A DNA stretch of 43,629 nt from Bacteroidales bacterium (GCA_017615615.1 JAFZZW010000082.1:1-43629), one strand, 5' to 3'; counted from the first letter of the stretch, positions 9,807 to 18,795 are shown. The notes: a model not told the origin generated them from the letters alone. Program-made: numbers and translations.

Positions 9807-10766
9807 ATGAAACAAAAATTATCTCTCCACTTTCTTGCAAGGGCCTTGTCGCTTGCCGTCGTGCCGGTGCTGCTCTTGTGTGACCTGCTGTCCTCCGGGG
9901 CGCTTGCTCCCGGGGATGTCTGTATCGATATATGGTGGGCGCTGCAGGTCCTGATGCTCTATCCCACGTCGCGCGGGCCGGTAATACCCGCCCTGCAGTT
10001 CGGCGGCCTTTCGGTGACGGCGGCCGTATGCTTCAAGCTTCTGGGTGCTCCTCCCGGCTGGCATGTCACCGCAGGCGCTGCCGTCGTAGTGGCGTCGATG
10101 CTGCTGCGCTGCAGGCTCAAGTTCGCGCAGGTGCCCCCGCTCTTCCATGTGTCGGCCGTATGGCTCGGGGTGGAAGACCATTGCTCGCTTATCCATGACG
10201 GTATTTGCCTCTGGGCCGGGATGATGGTACTGGTGCTGTCGGGGTCCGTATGGGGGTCCTGGGCTTGCGCCGGGGTGCTCGCCGGCTGGTACGCGGTACA
10301 ATACTGGCGTGTCTATACCCGTTCGACTCTCCTGCTGGGGAGGGACAAGGAGGAACTGATCCGCAAGACCCAGCGCGGCTCCGCTTACCGCCAGCCCATC
10401 CAGTATGTGGATACCGACAGCCGCTCGGGGGAACTTTTCAACGAAGTGGTCCGCATCATGGAGACGCGCCGGCCCTGGCTGCAGGACGATTTCTCCATCG
10501 AGGACCTTGCCCGCCTTACGCGCACCAACCGTATGTACCTGTCCAAGGCCATCAACTTCCATTCCGGGCGCAACTTCAATCAGCTAGTCAACTTCTACCG
10601 CATCCGCTATGCCGTCGAGCTTATAAAAAAAGACACGTCGCTCAAGATGAACGACGTGTCCGCTATGTGCGGTTTCCATACGGTGGTCTCATTCAATATG
10701 GCCTTCAAGCTCAACGAGAGGATGACGCCCACTGAGTTCCTCCAGTCGCTGAAGAAACTGAATTGA
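9807..10766 (+). CDS. Membrane-anchored AraC-type transcriptional regulator
   Basis: A 319-residue protein. The N-terminal half (about residues 8-165) has five or six hydrophobic segments and no recognised ligand domain. The C-terminal 100 residues form an AraC/XylS DNA-binding domain with two helix-turn-helix motifs: 'SIEDLARLTRTNRMYLSKAI' followed by 'RIRYAVELIKKD', then 'SAMCGFHTVVSFNMAFK' and the typical ending 'MTPTEFLQSLKK'. A membrane sensor driving a cytoplasmic AraC domain is inferred. The ATG at 9807 is preferred over an upstream TTG because of the promoter element at 9791-9798. The stop is three bases from the end of the convergent pgi gene. The target genes are unknown. Confidence 0.83.
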   Translation: MKQKLSLHFLARALSLAVVPVLLLCDLLSSGALAPGDVCIDIWWALQVLMLYPTSRGPVIPALQFGGLSVTAAVCFKLLGAPPGWHVTAGAAVVVASMLLRCRLKFAQVPPLFHVSAVWLGVEDHCSLIHDGICLWAGMMVLVLSGSVWGSWACAGVLAGWYAVQYWRVYTRSTLLLGRDKEELIRKTQRGSAYRQPIQYVDTDSRSGELFNEVVRIMETRRPWLQDDFSIEDLARLTRTNRMYLSKAINFHSGRNFNQLVNFYRIRYAVELIKKDTSLKMNDVSAMCGFHTVVSFNMAFKLNERMTPTEFLQSLKKLN

Positions 10767-10769
10767 CCG

Positions 10770-12107
10770 TCAGATCTTCTTCAGGATTTCTTCCGTGGCG
10801 GCTTCGTAGCCGGGTTTGCGCAGGAGGGCGAACATGTTCTTCTTGTAGGCCTCCACGCCGGGCTGGTTGAAAGGATTGACGCCGAGAAGGTAGGCGCTGA
10901 TGCCGCAGGCGGCCTCGAAGAAGTAGAATACTTCGCCGAGGGTGCGCTCGTTGACGGCCTCGATGCTGACCTCGAGCTGGGGTACTCCGCCGTCGATGTG
11001 GGCGAGCTTGGTGCCCAGTGCCGCCATTGCGTTGCAGTGCTCGACGTGCTGGCCTGCGAGGTAGTTGAGCTGGTCCAGGTTCTGGGGGTCAGAGCCTATC
11101 ACGACGCTTCGGCCCGATTTCTCCACCTTGAGGGTGGTCTCGAACAGGCAGCGGTCGCCGTCCTGGATGAACTGGCCGAGGGAGTGGAGGTCTGTGGTGA
11201 AGGTTGCGGATGCAGGATAGATGCCTTTGCATTCCTTGCCCTCGGACTCGCCGAAGAGCTGCTTCCACCACTCCGCCAGATAGGTGAGGCGGGGGTTGAA
11301 GGTGACGAGTATCTCAACCTTCTTGCCGAGTCCGGAATAGAGCAGATTGCGCATCGCGGCGTACTGCACGGCGGGGTTGTCCGCACTGCGTACGCTCACC
11401 GCGGCCTTGGCGTCGGCGGCTCCGCGAAGCATGGCGCGGATATCGTATCCGGCTACGCAGATGGGCAGCAGTCCTACGGGGGTGAGAACGGAAAAACGGC
11501 CGCCTACGTTGTCGGGAACAATGAAGCTGCGGTAGCCTTCCTGGGTGGCGAGTGTCTTGAGGGCGCCCTTGACGGCGTCGGTGACTGCCACTATGCGGGC
11601 GGATGCCTCTTCCTTGCCGTAACGTGCCTCAATGTGCTCCTTGACGATACGGAAAGCGACTGCAGGCTCGGTGGTGGTGCCGGATTTGGAGATGACGATG
11701 CAGGCTACGTTGCTGCGGGCGGCCAGGTCCATCATCTCGGCGAGGTATTCCTCGCTGAGGTTGTTGCCTGCGAAGACGATGCGGGGACGGCCTTCGGGCA
11801 GGATGAACTGATGGTTGAGAGCCTCAAGGGCGCAGCGGGCGCCGAGGTAGGAACCGCCGATGCCGATTACCACGACAAGGTTGACCCCGCGGGAGCGCCA
11901 GTCGTCGCGAACGGCCTCGAACTCCTGCAGGAGGGATTCGGGAGTGCCGTCGGGAAGGGCTTTCCAGCCGAGGAAGTCGTTGCCGGCGCCGGACTCGGAG
12001 TCCAGTACGTCGTAGGCCTTGAGGGCCTTGGATACATATTCGTCAAATTCTGCCTTCTTTATAAAGGAGTTGCAGCCGCTGAGATTAACTTTTACCATAT
12101 CTGTCAT
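10770..12107 (-). CDS. pgi: Glucose-6-phosphate isomerase
   Basis: A 445-residue cytoplasmic enzyme interconverting glucose 6-phosphate and fructose 6-phosphate in glycolysis and gluconeogenesis. PGI motifs visible are 'VVVIGIGGSYLGARCALEAL', the sugar-phosphate loop 'VISKSGTTTEPAVAFR', 'GGRFSVLTPVGLLP' and the C-terminal 'NPFNQPGVEAYKKNMFALL'. The length matches the shorter bacterial PGI type. The start at 12107 overlaps the stop of the upstream GDPD gene as ATGA; a second Met three codons in (12098) is also possible. The open frame extends much further upstream, but that stretch is the GDPD gene in another frame. The convergent AraC-type gene ends three bases away. Confidence 0.96.
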   Translation of the reverse strand: MTDMVKVNLSGCNSFIKKAEFDEYVSKALKAYDVLDSESGAGNDFLGWKALPDGTPESLLQEFEAVRDDWRSRGVNLVVVIGIGGSYLGARCALEALNHQFILPEGRPRIVFAGNNLSEEYLAEMMDLAARSNVACIVISKSGTTTEPAVAFRIVKEHIEARYGKEEASARIVAVTDAVKGALKTLATQEGYRSFIVPDNVGGRFSVLTPVGLLPICVAGYDIRAMLRGAADAKAAVSVRSADNPAVQYAAMRNLLYSGLGKKVEILVTFNPRLTYLAEWWKQLFGESEGKECKGIYPASATFTTDLHSLGQFIQDGDRCLFETTLKVEKSGRSVVIGSDPQNLDQLNYLAGQHVEHCNAMAALGTKLAHIDGGVPQLEVSIEAVNERTLGEVFYFFEAACGISAYLLGVNPFNQPGVEAYKKNMFALLRKPGYEAATEEILKKI

Positions 12108-12985
12108 TTGTTTTTGAATTCTTTGTTTCCGAGTATTTCGCGCACCAGGAGGGGGTTGTTGGAGGTGATGGCGTCCACTCCGACCTTGACCATTTCGCGG
12201 ATGTCGGCGTCTTTGTCGACTGTCCAGGCGTTGACGGACATCCCCAGTTCGTGGGCTTTCTCCACATAAGAGGGCTTGATGGAGAACATCTTGTAGTGGT
12301 AGTCGACTCCGTTGATTCCGCGGTTGGCGTAGATTTCCGGGTTCTCGTTCTTGGTGAAGTTGGTGGAAAGGAACTGGTTGACGAACTGAGGATGCTTTTC
12401 TGCGATGACGTCGCATATGTGGCGGGAGAAACTGATGAACAGCACCCTCTGGGGATTGTACAGGTCGAAGGCCTTGAGAGCGTCTATCGCTTTGGAGACC
12501 AGGACGTCTTCTCGGGCCTCGGCGCTCTGGGGCTTGAGCTCTATGATAAGCTTGGTGGTCTTGCACCCGGCCGCCTGGGCGAGGTACTCGTCCAGGGTGG
12601 GACGCCTTTCGCCGTTGGGCAGAAGGGCGCCGGCGAAATCGGCGAAGTCGTGGGTCGCGATCTTCTTGCCTTCGATCGTGGCGTCGTGATTGACGATTAT
12701 TACGTCGTCGGCAGTGATGTGTATGTCACATTCGCTGCCCCAAAGCCCGGCGTCCTGGGCGGCCTTGAGGGATGCAATGGAATTTTCGCTGTATCCGCCT
12801 GCCTCGCAGTTCCAGAAGCCGCGGTGGGCTACGATGGCTATGTTGCCTTTCTGGTCGACCGGGGGAAAACGGCGGCTCACGCTGTGCGGGGAGGTCTGGG
12901 CGGACTGGGCAGCCTTCTGGGGGGCGGCGCAGCCGGAGACCGCCAGGACGGCGGCGAGGGCCAGGATAATGCTGAAATGTTTCAT
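12104..12985 (-). CDS. Glycerophosphodiester phosphodiesterase-family lipoprotein
   Basis: A 293-residue protein with a lipobox ending at Cys19 (LAVSGC), so it probably sits on the periplasmic face of a membrane. GDPD motifs are complete: HRG (His54-Arg55), 'ENS' (Glu67-Asn68), the metal-binding pair ECD (Glu85, Asp87), catalytic 'NHD' (His100-Asp101), 'IELK' and a late 'VNAWTVDKDADI'. Family members hydrolyse glycerophosphodiesters from phospholipid turnover to glycerol 3-phosphate and an alcohol. The gene is divergent from glpK, which fits a shared role in glycerol use, and it overlaps pgi by four bases. The exact substrate is not shown by the sequence. Confidence 0.93.
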   Translation of the reverse strand: MKHFSIILALAAVLAVSGCAAPQKAAQSAQTSPHSVSRRFPPVDQKGNIAIVAHRGFWNCEAGGYSENSIASLKAAQDAGLWGSECDIHITADDVIIVNHDATIEGKKIATHDFADFAGALLPNGERRPTLDEYLAQAAGCKTTKLIIELKPQSAEAREDVLVSKAIDALKAFDLYNPQRVLFISFSRHICDVIAEKHPQFVNQFLSTNFTKNENPEIYANRGINGVDYHYKMFSIKPSYVEKAHELGMSVNAWTVDKDADIREMVKVGVDAITSNNPLLVREILGNKEFKNK

Positions 12986-13006
12986 CGTATCAGTCTTTTT
13001 GACCTA

Positions 13007-13014
13007 CAAATTTA
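13007..13014 (-). promoter_or_regulatory. -7 element for the GDPD-pgi operon
   Basis: TAAATTTG on the minus strand, 21 bases upstream of the GDPD ATG at 12985. Together with the glpK element at 13026-13033 it forms a compact divergent promoter. Confidence 0.6.
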
Positions 13015-13025
13015 TCAAAAAGAAT

Positions 13026-13033
13026 TATATTTG
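13026..13033 (+). promoter_or_regulatory. -7 element for the glpK operon
   Basis: TATATTTG, 11 bases upstream of the glpK ATG at 13045. Because it lies within 20 bases of the divergent GDPD element, a single regulator could act on both directions; no operator repeat was identified. Confidence 0.6.
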
Positions 13034-13044
13034 TAATCACCATT

Positions 13045-14520
13045 ATGAAAAAGTACGTTCTCGCGCTTGATCAGGGAACAAGCAGTTCCCGCGCCATTGT
13101 CTTTGATCACGAAGGCACGCCGGTTGCCGTCAGCCAGAAAGAATTCACTCAGCATTTTCCCCGTCCAGGCTGGGTCGAGCACGACCCGGAAGAAATCTGG
13201 GCCAGCGAGCGCGAAGTCATGCTCGGAGTCCTCAAGGACAACGGCATAGACGCTTCCGAGCTTGCCGCCTTGGGCATTACCAACCAGCGGGAAACCACCA
13301 TAGTCTGGGACGCCCAGACCGGCAAACCCGTTTACAATGCCATAGTCTGGCAGGACCGCCGCACTTCCGAATACTGCGACTCCCTCAAGGCCCTCGGCCT
13401 CACGGAAAAGATACGCGAGAAGACCGGCCTCCTCATCGACGCCTACTTCAGCGGCACCAAGATCCGCTGGATCCTCGAGAACGTGAACGACGCCCGCGAC
13501 CTTGCCCGCCAGGGCCGCCTGCGCTTCGGCACCGTGGACTGCTGGCTTATCTGGAAGCTCACCGGCGGCAGGGTCCATTGCACGGACGTTTCCAACGCCT
13601 CCCGTACCATGCTGTTCAACATCCACACCCTCAGCTGGGACGAAGAACTCCTCAACCTCCTGGGCATTCCCGCATCCATGATGCCCCAGGTGCGTTCCAG
13701 CAGCGAGGTGTACGGCTTCTGCGACCTTCTGGACGGGGCTCCCGTCGCAGGCGCTGCAGGTGACCAGCAGGCCGCCCTCTTCGGGCAGATGTGCACCGAG
13801 CCCGGCGACGTCAAGAATACATACGGCACAGGCTGCTTCCTCCTGATGAACAGCGGCGGCAACGCCATCGCTTCCAAGAACCAGCTGCTCACCACCATAG
13901 CATGGAAGATAGGCGACCGCGTTGATTACGCCCTCGAGGGCAGCGTCTTCGTGGCCGGTTCCATCGTCCAGTGGCTGCGCGACGGTCTCGGTCTCGTTAA
14001 GCAGTCTTCTGAGATAGAGGCACTGGCTTCCCAGGCCCCGGACAACGGCGGCGTCTATCTGGTTCCCGCCCTCACCGGCCTCGGCGCCCCGTACTGGGAC
14101 CCGTACGCCAAGGGCACCATCACCGGCATCACCCGCGGTACCACCGCCGCCCATATAGCCAGCGCCGCGCTGGAGGGCATAGCCTTCGAGACCATGGACG
14201 TCGTGGACGCCATGCGCCGCGACGCCGGCATCTCGCTGCGTTCCCTCAAGGTCGACGGCGGGGCCTCCCGCAACAACCTCATGATGCAGTTCCAGTCCGA
14301 CATCCTGGGCACCGACGTCGTCCGCCCCGTGGTTACGGAAACCACGGCTCTCGGCGCAGCCTACTTCGCCGGCCTCGCAGTGGGTTTCTGGAGCTCCCTG
14401 GAGTCGCTCAAGGCCCAGTGGAAGGCGGAGCGCGTATTCACCCCTTCCGCCACCCAGGAGTCCGTAAACGCCGCAGTGGCAGGCTGGAAGCAGGCAATTT
14501 CCCGTACATTAACCAAATAA
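13045..14520 (+). CDS. glpK: Glycerol kinase
   Basis: A 491-residue FGGY-family sugar kinase that phosphorylates glycerol with ATP to glycerol 3-phosphate, trapping glycerol brought in by GlpF. Motifs are the N-terminal phosphate loop '[15 protein letters not shown]', '[10 protein letters not shown]' with 'IVWQDRRT', '[14 protein letters not shown]', 'GTGCFLLMN', and the C-terminal ATP-site signature '[19 protein letters not shown]'. Length is normal for GlpK. It starts 11 bases after a TATATTTG element and is followed three bases later by glpF. No glycerol 3-phosphate dehydrogenase gene is present in the window. Confidence 0.98.
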   Translation: MKKYVLALDQGTSSSRAIVFDHEGTPVAVSQKEFTQHFPRPGWVEHDPEEIWASEREVMLGVLKDNGIDASELAALGITNQRETTIVWDAQTGKPVYNAIVWQDRRTSEYCDSLKALGLTEKIREKTGLLIDAYFSGTKIRWILENVNDARDLARQGRLRFGTVDCWLIWKLTGGRVHCTDVSNASRTMLFNIHTLSWDEELLNLLGIPASMMPQVRSSSEVYGFCDLLDGAPVAGAAGDQQAALFGQMCTEPGDVKNTYGTGCFLLMNSGGNAIASKNQLLTTIAWKIGDRVDYALEGSVFVAGSIVQWLRDGLGLVKQSSEIEALASQAPDNGGVYLVPALTGLGAPYWDPYAKGTITGITRGTTAAHIASAALEGIAFETMDVVDAMRRDAGISLRSLKVDGGASRNNLMMQFQSDILGTDVVRPVVTETTALGAAYFAGLAVGFWSSLESLKAQWKAERVFTPSATQESVNAAVAGWKQAISRTLTK

Positions 14521-14523
14521 CAT

Positions 14524-15255
14524 ATGGAACTCTTAACCAAGTGTATCTTCGAACTGGTCGGCACACTGGTGCTGATCCTCCTCGGTGACGGTGTCGTCGC
14601 CTGTTCCACCCTCAAGAAATCCAAGGGACTCGGCGCAGGCTGGGTCGTAATAACCCTGGGATGGGGCTTCGCCGTGATGTGCGGCGTCTTTATCGCCGGC
14701 CCTTATTCGGGCGCGCACCTTAATCCCGCAGTCACCCTCGGCCTTGCCGCTGCAGGCAAGTTCCCCTGGGCGGAAGTGCTCCCGTACATCTGCGCCCAGA
14801 TGGTCGGAGGCTTCCTCGGCGCCCTTCTGGTGTACCTGTTCTATAAAGACCACTTCGACGCCACCGAAGATGCAGACACCAAGCTGGGCATCTTCTGCAC
14901 CATGCCCGCCATCAGCAACCGCTGGCGCAACTTCTTCTGCGAGGCCCTCGCAAGCTGGCTCCTGGTGTTCGTCATCCTGGTCTTCGCCACGGAGGGCAAC
15001 ACCGCCGACCTCGGAATGGGCAGTCTGGGCGCATTTCCCGTCACCATGCTCATCATGTCCATCGGTATGTCACTGGGCGGAGCCACCGGGTACGCCATCA
15101 ACCCCGCCAGGGACCTCTCGCCCCGTCTTGCCCACGCCATCCTTCCCATAGCCGGCAAGCGCGACAGCGGCTGGTCCTACAGCTGGATTCCCGTGGCCGG
15201 CCCCATAGTCGGAGGCCTCCTTGCCGCCGTCTGCTTCATACTTTTGTTCCGATAA
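14524..15255 (+). CDS. glpF: Glycerol uptake facilitator (aquaglyceroporin)
   Basis: A 243-residue inner-membrane channel of the MIP family. Both half-helix NPA motifs are intact: 'HLNPAVT' with Asn67 and 'AINPARD' with Asn193 followed by Asp197. The Asp after the second NPA motif is characteristic of glycerol facilitators, as against water-only aquaporins. Six membrane segments are visible. The position immediately after glpK supports glycerol as the substrate. A pseudouridine synthase gene begins four bases downstream and may belong to the same transcript. Confidence 0.96.
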   Translation: MELLTKCIFELVGTLVLILLGDGVVACSTLKKSKGLGAGWVVITLGWGFAVMCGVFIAGPYSGAHLNPAVTLGLAAAGKFPWAEVLPYICAQMVGGFLGALLVYLFYKDHFDATEDADTKLGIFCTMPAISNRWRNFFCEALASWLLVFVILVFATEGNTADLGMGSLGAFPVTMLIMSIGMSLGGATGYAINPARDLSPRLAHAILPIAGKRDSGWSYSWIPVAGPIVGGLLAAVCFILLFR

Positions 15256-15258
15256 CGG

Positions 15259-15954
15259 ATGGAATACAGAGAACTCACCCCTGAAGAGTATTCCGACCTT
15301 CAGGGGCGAATTTTATACGAAGACAACCACCTGCTGGTGGTAAACAAGCGCTCCGGAGAGATAATCCAGGGCGACAAGACAGGTGACGAGTGCCTCGCAG
15401 ACACTTACAAGGCGTTTATCGCGCAGCGCGACGCCAAGCCCGGGCAGGTGTTCCTCGGCATTCCGCACAGGCTGGACAGGCCCGTCAGCGGCATCTGCAT
15501 CCTTGCCAAGACCAGCAAGGCCCTTGGCCGGCTTGGGTCCATGCTGCGCGAGAGCGGCATCCACAAGACCTACTGGGCGCTGTGCTGCGAAAAGCCCGAG
15601 CCCCCGGAGGGCCATCTGGAGAACTGGCTCATCAAGAACGAGCCCAAGAACAAATCGTACATAACCACCGAGCGCCCGGGGGCCAAGCTGGCCAGGCTGA
15701 ACTACCGTTTCCTGCGCAGTACGGAGAAGTATCACCTCGTGGAGGTCGAGCTGCTTACGGGCCGTCACCATCAGATCCGCTGCCAGCTCTCCGGCATAGG
15801 CTGTCCCATAAAAGGAGACCTCAAGTACGGCGCTCCACGTTCCAACCCCGACGCCGGCATCTGCCTGCACGCCCGGGAAATCCGCTTCGAGCATCCCGTC
15901 AGGCACACGGAGATGCATATCGTTGCCCCTCCGCCCGCCAGCTGGCCTCTTTAA
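15259..15954 (+). CDS. RluA-family pseudouridine synthase
   Basis: A 231-residue RNA-modifying enzyme. The catalytic motif HRLDRPVSG (Asp is the nucleophile) and the later 'LLTGRHHQIRCQLSGIG' and 'GDLKYGA' segments are typical of the RluA family, which converts uridine to pseudouridine in rRNA or tRNA. There is no N-terminal S4 domain, and the protein is at the short end of the family, so the target cannot be named. It starts four bases after glpF. A perfect 6-base inverted repeat (CCTCTT/AAGAGG, 15948-15960) spans its stop and the end of the convergent DUF2490 gene. Confidence 0.93.
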   Translation: MEYRELTPEEYSDLQGRILYEDNHLLVVNKRSGEIIQGDKTGDECLADTYKAFIAQRDAKPGQVFLGIPHRLDRPVSGICILAKTSKALGRLGSMLRESGIHKTYWALCCEKPEPPEGHLENWLIKNEPKNKSYITTERPGAKLARLNYRFLRSTEKYHLVEVELLTGRHHQIRCQLSGIGCPIKGDLKYGAPRSNPDAGICLHAREIRFEHPVRHTEMHIVAPPPASWPL

Positions 15955-15960
15955 GAGGGA

Positions 15961-16755
15961 TCAGAAAGAGAAAACATACCCCACGCCGGCAATGGTGTTG
16001 AGGGCGCGGTCCCATGTGAAGCTCTTGAGTAAGGTGCCGTCTTTGCTGACGTCGAGGTTCTTGTCGTAGCAGTAGTCCTCCATGACGTAGAAATCCAGGG
16101 CGTGACGTTTGCTGAGCTTCCATTCTGCGCCGAGGCAGGCGCGGATGCGGTTGAAGTATGTGTCGCCGTAGCCTCCGAACGAGTAGTTGCCGTATTGCTG
16201 GCTGGAGGTGCTCCAGGTGGCGTTGACGTTGGGGTCGTTGAATACGTTGCGAACCTCCGCGAAGATGTACGGCTCCACCGGCTTCCAGCCCTTGTAGGTC
16301 GCTTTGATGCGCGATTTGAGGGTGAGGGGGTCGGCGTTTTCCTGGAAGGGATTGAGGGACTCGGTCTTGTGCGTCCAGCGGAAGGTCTCCTTGATGGAGA
16401 AGTTCCAGTCGCCGGCCTTGAGAGTGTATCCCAGCTGGGCGCTTAGCCTGTGGCGGGGATTCCAGCCGCTCTTTACACCCTGATGATACATATAGCTGTA
16501 GCTCAGGCCGGCCTTGAGCCCAAAGGGCATTTTGTAGCTGATTCCTACGGTGCCGGTGTGGCGGCCTATCGCCGACAGCTTGTCCCTTGTGCGGAGTTCG
16601 TACTCCGCCTCCAGGTGCAGGCCCTTGGCGAGTCTCCAGTTCAGGCCCAGGCTGGTGCGGGTCTGGAAGTCGTACGTGAGTGTGTTCGCCGTACCCTGGG
16701 CGGCGGCGCACAGCGGCATTACGGCCGAGGCCAGCAGGATTAGCAATCGTTTCAT
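15961..16755 (-). CDS. DUF2490-family outer-membrane beta-barrel-like protein
   Basis: A 264-residue exported protein with signal peptide MKRLLILLAS ending at about residue 19 (CAAAQ). The mature part alternates polar and aromatic residues in strands typical of small beta-barrels ('RTSLGLNWRLAKGLHLEAEY', 'GVGYVFSF' as the C-terminal strand with terminal Phe). This resembles DUF2490 proteins. The ATG at 16755 is preferred because it starts the signal peptide and follows a GGAG sequence. It lies four bases after the stop of the DUF4956 gene, so it is the last gene of a four-gene minus-strand operon. Role inferred: outer-membrane component of that cassette. Confidence 0.8.
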   Translation of the reverse strand: MKRLLILLASAVMPLCAAAQGTANTLTYDFQTRTSLGLNWRLAKGLHLEAEYELRTRDKLSAIGRHTGTVGISYKMPFGLKAGLSYSYMYHQGVKSGWNPRHRLSAQLGYTLKAGDWNFSIKETFRWTHKTESLNPFQENADPLTLKSRIKATYKGWKPVEPYIFAEVRNVFNDPNVNATWSTSSQQYGNYSFGGYGDTYFNRIRACLGAEWKLSKRHALDFYVMEDYCYDKNLDVSKDGTLLKSFTWDRALNTIAGVGYVFSF

Positions 16756-16759
16756 ACTC

Positions 16760-17527
16760 CTATTGTTCCACAAAATCCTTTGCCCTGGTGAGGGTGCCGA
16801 TCGTGGCGGCTTCCCCCTTCCCAAGTGTGTAATAAATCTTGATGTAGGCGGCGTCACGCAGGAAATCCACGTGCCCGACCTCCAGGGAATTCACCTTCAC
16901 GCCGACGCGTTTCTCGATGTCCGCTATGAGCTCGGAGCGCTTTTCCGGAACGATGAGGTCGATGCGGTCGTAGAGAATCAGTTTGGTAGCTGTGTGTTTG
17001 AGCCAGCGGCCTCCTTCCAGCACCCAGATCAGGCAGACTATCAGGAGGTTGGAAAGTATCAGCACACATGTTGAACCAAGGGAGAGCTCATAATGGGGAT
17101 TTGCTCCTGCCGCGTCCGCAAGGTGATACAGCGGTGCAAGTCCGTTGACGGCGGCTATCGCGATGATGACGAACAGGTAGGTCATCTCCCGGATCGGAAC
17201 CGTCTCCGTGCGGTAGCGGATTACGCCGAAGATGGCGAAAAGGCCGAGGGTGAGGCCGACGCCCACCGCCGCGTTGCCCATCATGTACAGGAGCAGCAGC
17301 ATGGCCGACGAAAACACCATGAAGGTGAAATAATAATCGCGCCGGCGGCTCTTGCGGTAGTAGAAGAACTGGACTATCAGCCAGCATACTATTAGGTTGA
17401 GCAGGAACCTGATGGCAAGCTCCGATATGCTCTGTGACGTGATCATCATGGCGTCCGTAATGGCCTGTACGTCGATGACGTCTTCGTCGGCGAGGTTGAA
17501 TTCGCCCAGTTCGTCCGGTCCAATCAT
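16760..17527 (-). CDS. DUF4956-family inner-membrane protein
   Basis: A 255-residue protein with four hydrophobic segments at about residues 38-60, 65-85, 88-105 and 110-130 plus one near 150-170, then a soluble C-terminal tail. The conserved 'GLTLGLFAIFGVIRYRTETVPIREMTYLFVIIA'-type region, split here as GLFAIFGVIRYRTE and 'VPIREMTYLF', is the DUF4956 hallmark. DUF4956 genes commonly sit next to VTC-domain genes in bacteria. That is the case here: the start overlaps the VTC gene's stop by four bases. It is probably the membrane partner of the VTC protein; its biochemical activity is not established. Confidence 0.88.
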   Translation of the reverse strand: MIGPDELGEFNLADEDVIDVQAITDAMMITSQSISELAIRFLLNLIVCWLIVQFFYYRKSRRRDYYFTFMVFSSAMLLLLYMMGNAAVGVGLTLGLFAIFGVIRYRTETVPIREMTYLFVIIAIAAVNGLAPLYHLADAAGANPHYELSLGSTCVLILSNLLIVCLIWVLEGGRWLKHTATKLILYDRIDLIVPEKRSELIADIEKRVGVKVNSLEVGHVDFLRDAAYIKIYYTLGKGEAATIGTLTRAKDFVEQ

Positions 17528-18321
17528 ATCAATCGTTTGTTAATCTGTTTCTCTATGAGTCTTATCTTTGTCTTGAAGCGTCCGGATTTGACGGACGGGT
17601 CGGTAAGCGCCACTCCTATACAGTACTTGCTTACTCTCAACGGCTTGACACGCCTGTCCAGCAGTATTGCCTTCATTCCGCTGCCGGCCCTTCCGTCCTG
17701 CTTGACCTCGATGACGACTCCGTCCCGGAGCGAGGCCTGCCTGCCGGTACGGAGGTTGGTGAAGCATACCGACGAGTCGAGGGTTATCCTTTCCGTCATT
17801 GCGGGGTTGACCAGCGTGATGCGGCGGAACAGGGTTTCCAGGGAAGGGGAGAGCTCGCCGGCGCTGAAGGCCGAGTGGGAGGAGAGGTACGAGCAGGCGC
17901 CGGCGTTCCCGCGGAAATCGCGGAAATCCTCCTCCGGGATGCCTGTGCGTTTCTTTTTTGTGCGCCCGTGGTTGTTCTTGAGCTTGATTTCAAGGAATGC
18001 GGCCCCGGATGACATGTACTCCCGTGTGCGGACTTTCTGGCGGGTGAGGCGGCGGTTGTGGTGGTCGAGGTACATGCGGAGACCCGGGGTGTCGAAGTAG
18101 ATGGAATCGTATCCGGCGACCTTGGATCCTTCTGTCTCCAGCGCCCGGTAGCCCGCCTCGGCGGCGTCGGAAAGGATTTCCGCAAGGGTGCGTTCGTCCG
18201 TGAGGTATTTGGTGTCGATGCGGTTGAGTAGCTTTACGGAATCCATCTCCCCGAGGGTGATGGACCCGATCCGCTGCAGCTGGGGCAGGTTTTCAAGCGT
18301 TATGTGCTCTCTCTCAGGCAT
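17524..18321 (-). CDS. VTC-domain polyphosphate polymerase-like protein
   Basis: A 265-residue soluble protein with the VTC (triphosphate-tunnel) fold known from the yeast vacuolar transporter chaperone, which makes polyphosphate from ATP. Residues corresponding to the tunnel lining are present: Arg34 and Lys38 (NRIDTKY), Arg98 and Arg100 (KVRTREY), Glu111 and Lys113 (FLEIKLK), Glu205 and Lys207 (VVIEVKQ) and the Ser231-Lys232 pair (RVSKYCIG). No SPX domain and no membrane segment are visible, so regulation and membrane anchoring must come from partners, probably DUF4956. It overlaps the upstream YD-like gene by eight bases and DUF4956 by four. Polymerase activity is inferred from the residues. 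Confidence 0.87.
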   Translation of the reverse strand: MPEREHITLENLPQLQRIGSITLGEMDSVKLLNRIDTKYLTDERTLAEILSDAAEAGYRALETEGSKVAGYDSIYFDTPGLRMYLDHHNRRLTRQKVRTREYMSSGAAFLEIKLKNNHGRTKKKRTGIPEEDFRDFRGNAGACSYLSSHSAFSAGELSPSLETLFRRITLVNPAMTERITLDSSVCFTNLRTGRQASLRDGVVIEVKQDGRAGSGMKAILLDRRVKPLRVSKYCIGVALTDPSVKSGRFKTKIRLIEKQINKRLI

Positions 18322-18727
18322 CTTCCGTGATGTACTCGAACACTTTTATGGTTTTGAGACGCCCTCTGGCGTCGTAGGTGTACTGGGTTTTCTTGCGCCC
18401 GAATTCGTTGTATTCGAACTTCTTGACACTGTGGAGCTTGTTGCGGTCGTCGTAAACGAGCTCGCGGCTGACCTTGCCGCCGGCTCCGTATTCGTAGCGC
18501 TTGCGCCATTTCTGGCCCTTGGCGGAGTATTCTATCTCTTCCACCTTCTTGCCGTCGGCGTTGTATGTGGTCTGGTGGTCCAGGACGCGGGCGTTGGACC
18601 GGGCATCCGTATTCCACTCCTTGATTACAAGGTTCCTCTTGTTGATCTTGGGAGCATCCTGCTCCTGTGCGGACGCGCCCAAGGCCGTAAGCAGCACCGC
18701 AGCTGCGATCAGAATCATTCTTTTCAT
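18314..18727 (-). CDS. Small secreted protein with YD-like repeats
   Basis: A 137-residue exported protein with a signal peptide ending near GASAQ. The mature part carries short tandem units of the form 'EYSAKGQ', 'EYGAGGKV', 'VYDDRNKL', 'EYNEFGRK', 'TYDARGRL', which resemble the YD repeats of Rhs-like or wall-associated proteins and bind carbohydrate or form beta structure. No enzyme motif is visible. The ATG at 18727 is preferred over a TTG five codons upstream because it begins the signal peptide. Its end overlaps the VTC gene start by eight bases, so it is the first gene of the VTC cassette. Function unknown. Confidence 0.75.
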   Translation of the reverse strand: MKRMILIAAAVLLTALGASAQEQDAPKINKRNLVIKEWNTDARSNARVLDHQTTYNADGKKVEEIEYSAKGQKWRKRYEYGAGGKVSRELVYDDRNKLHSVKKFEYNEFGRKKTQYTYDARGRLKTIKVFEYITEDA

Positions 18728-18795
18728 GACGGGACCGGTCAAAACAATTATAAAGCCAAAAATGCAAAAAATAAACGAAAACGCGAAAATAATCG

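Noticed and set aside
12108-12566. N-terminal extension of pgi reading to 12566
   Set aside because: The stretch is the GDPD gene in another frame; PGI family length and the ATGA junction support a start at 12107.
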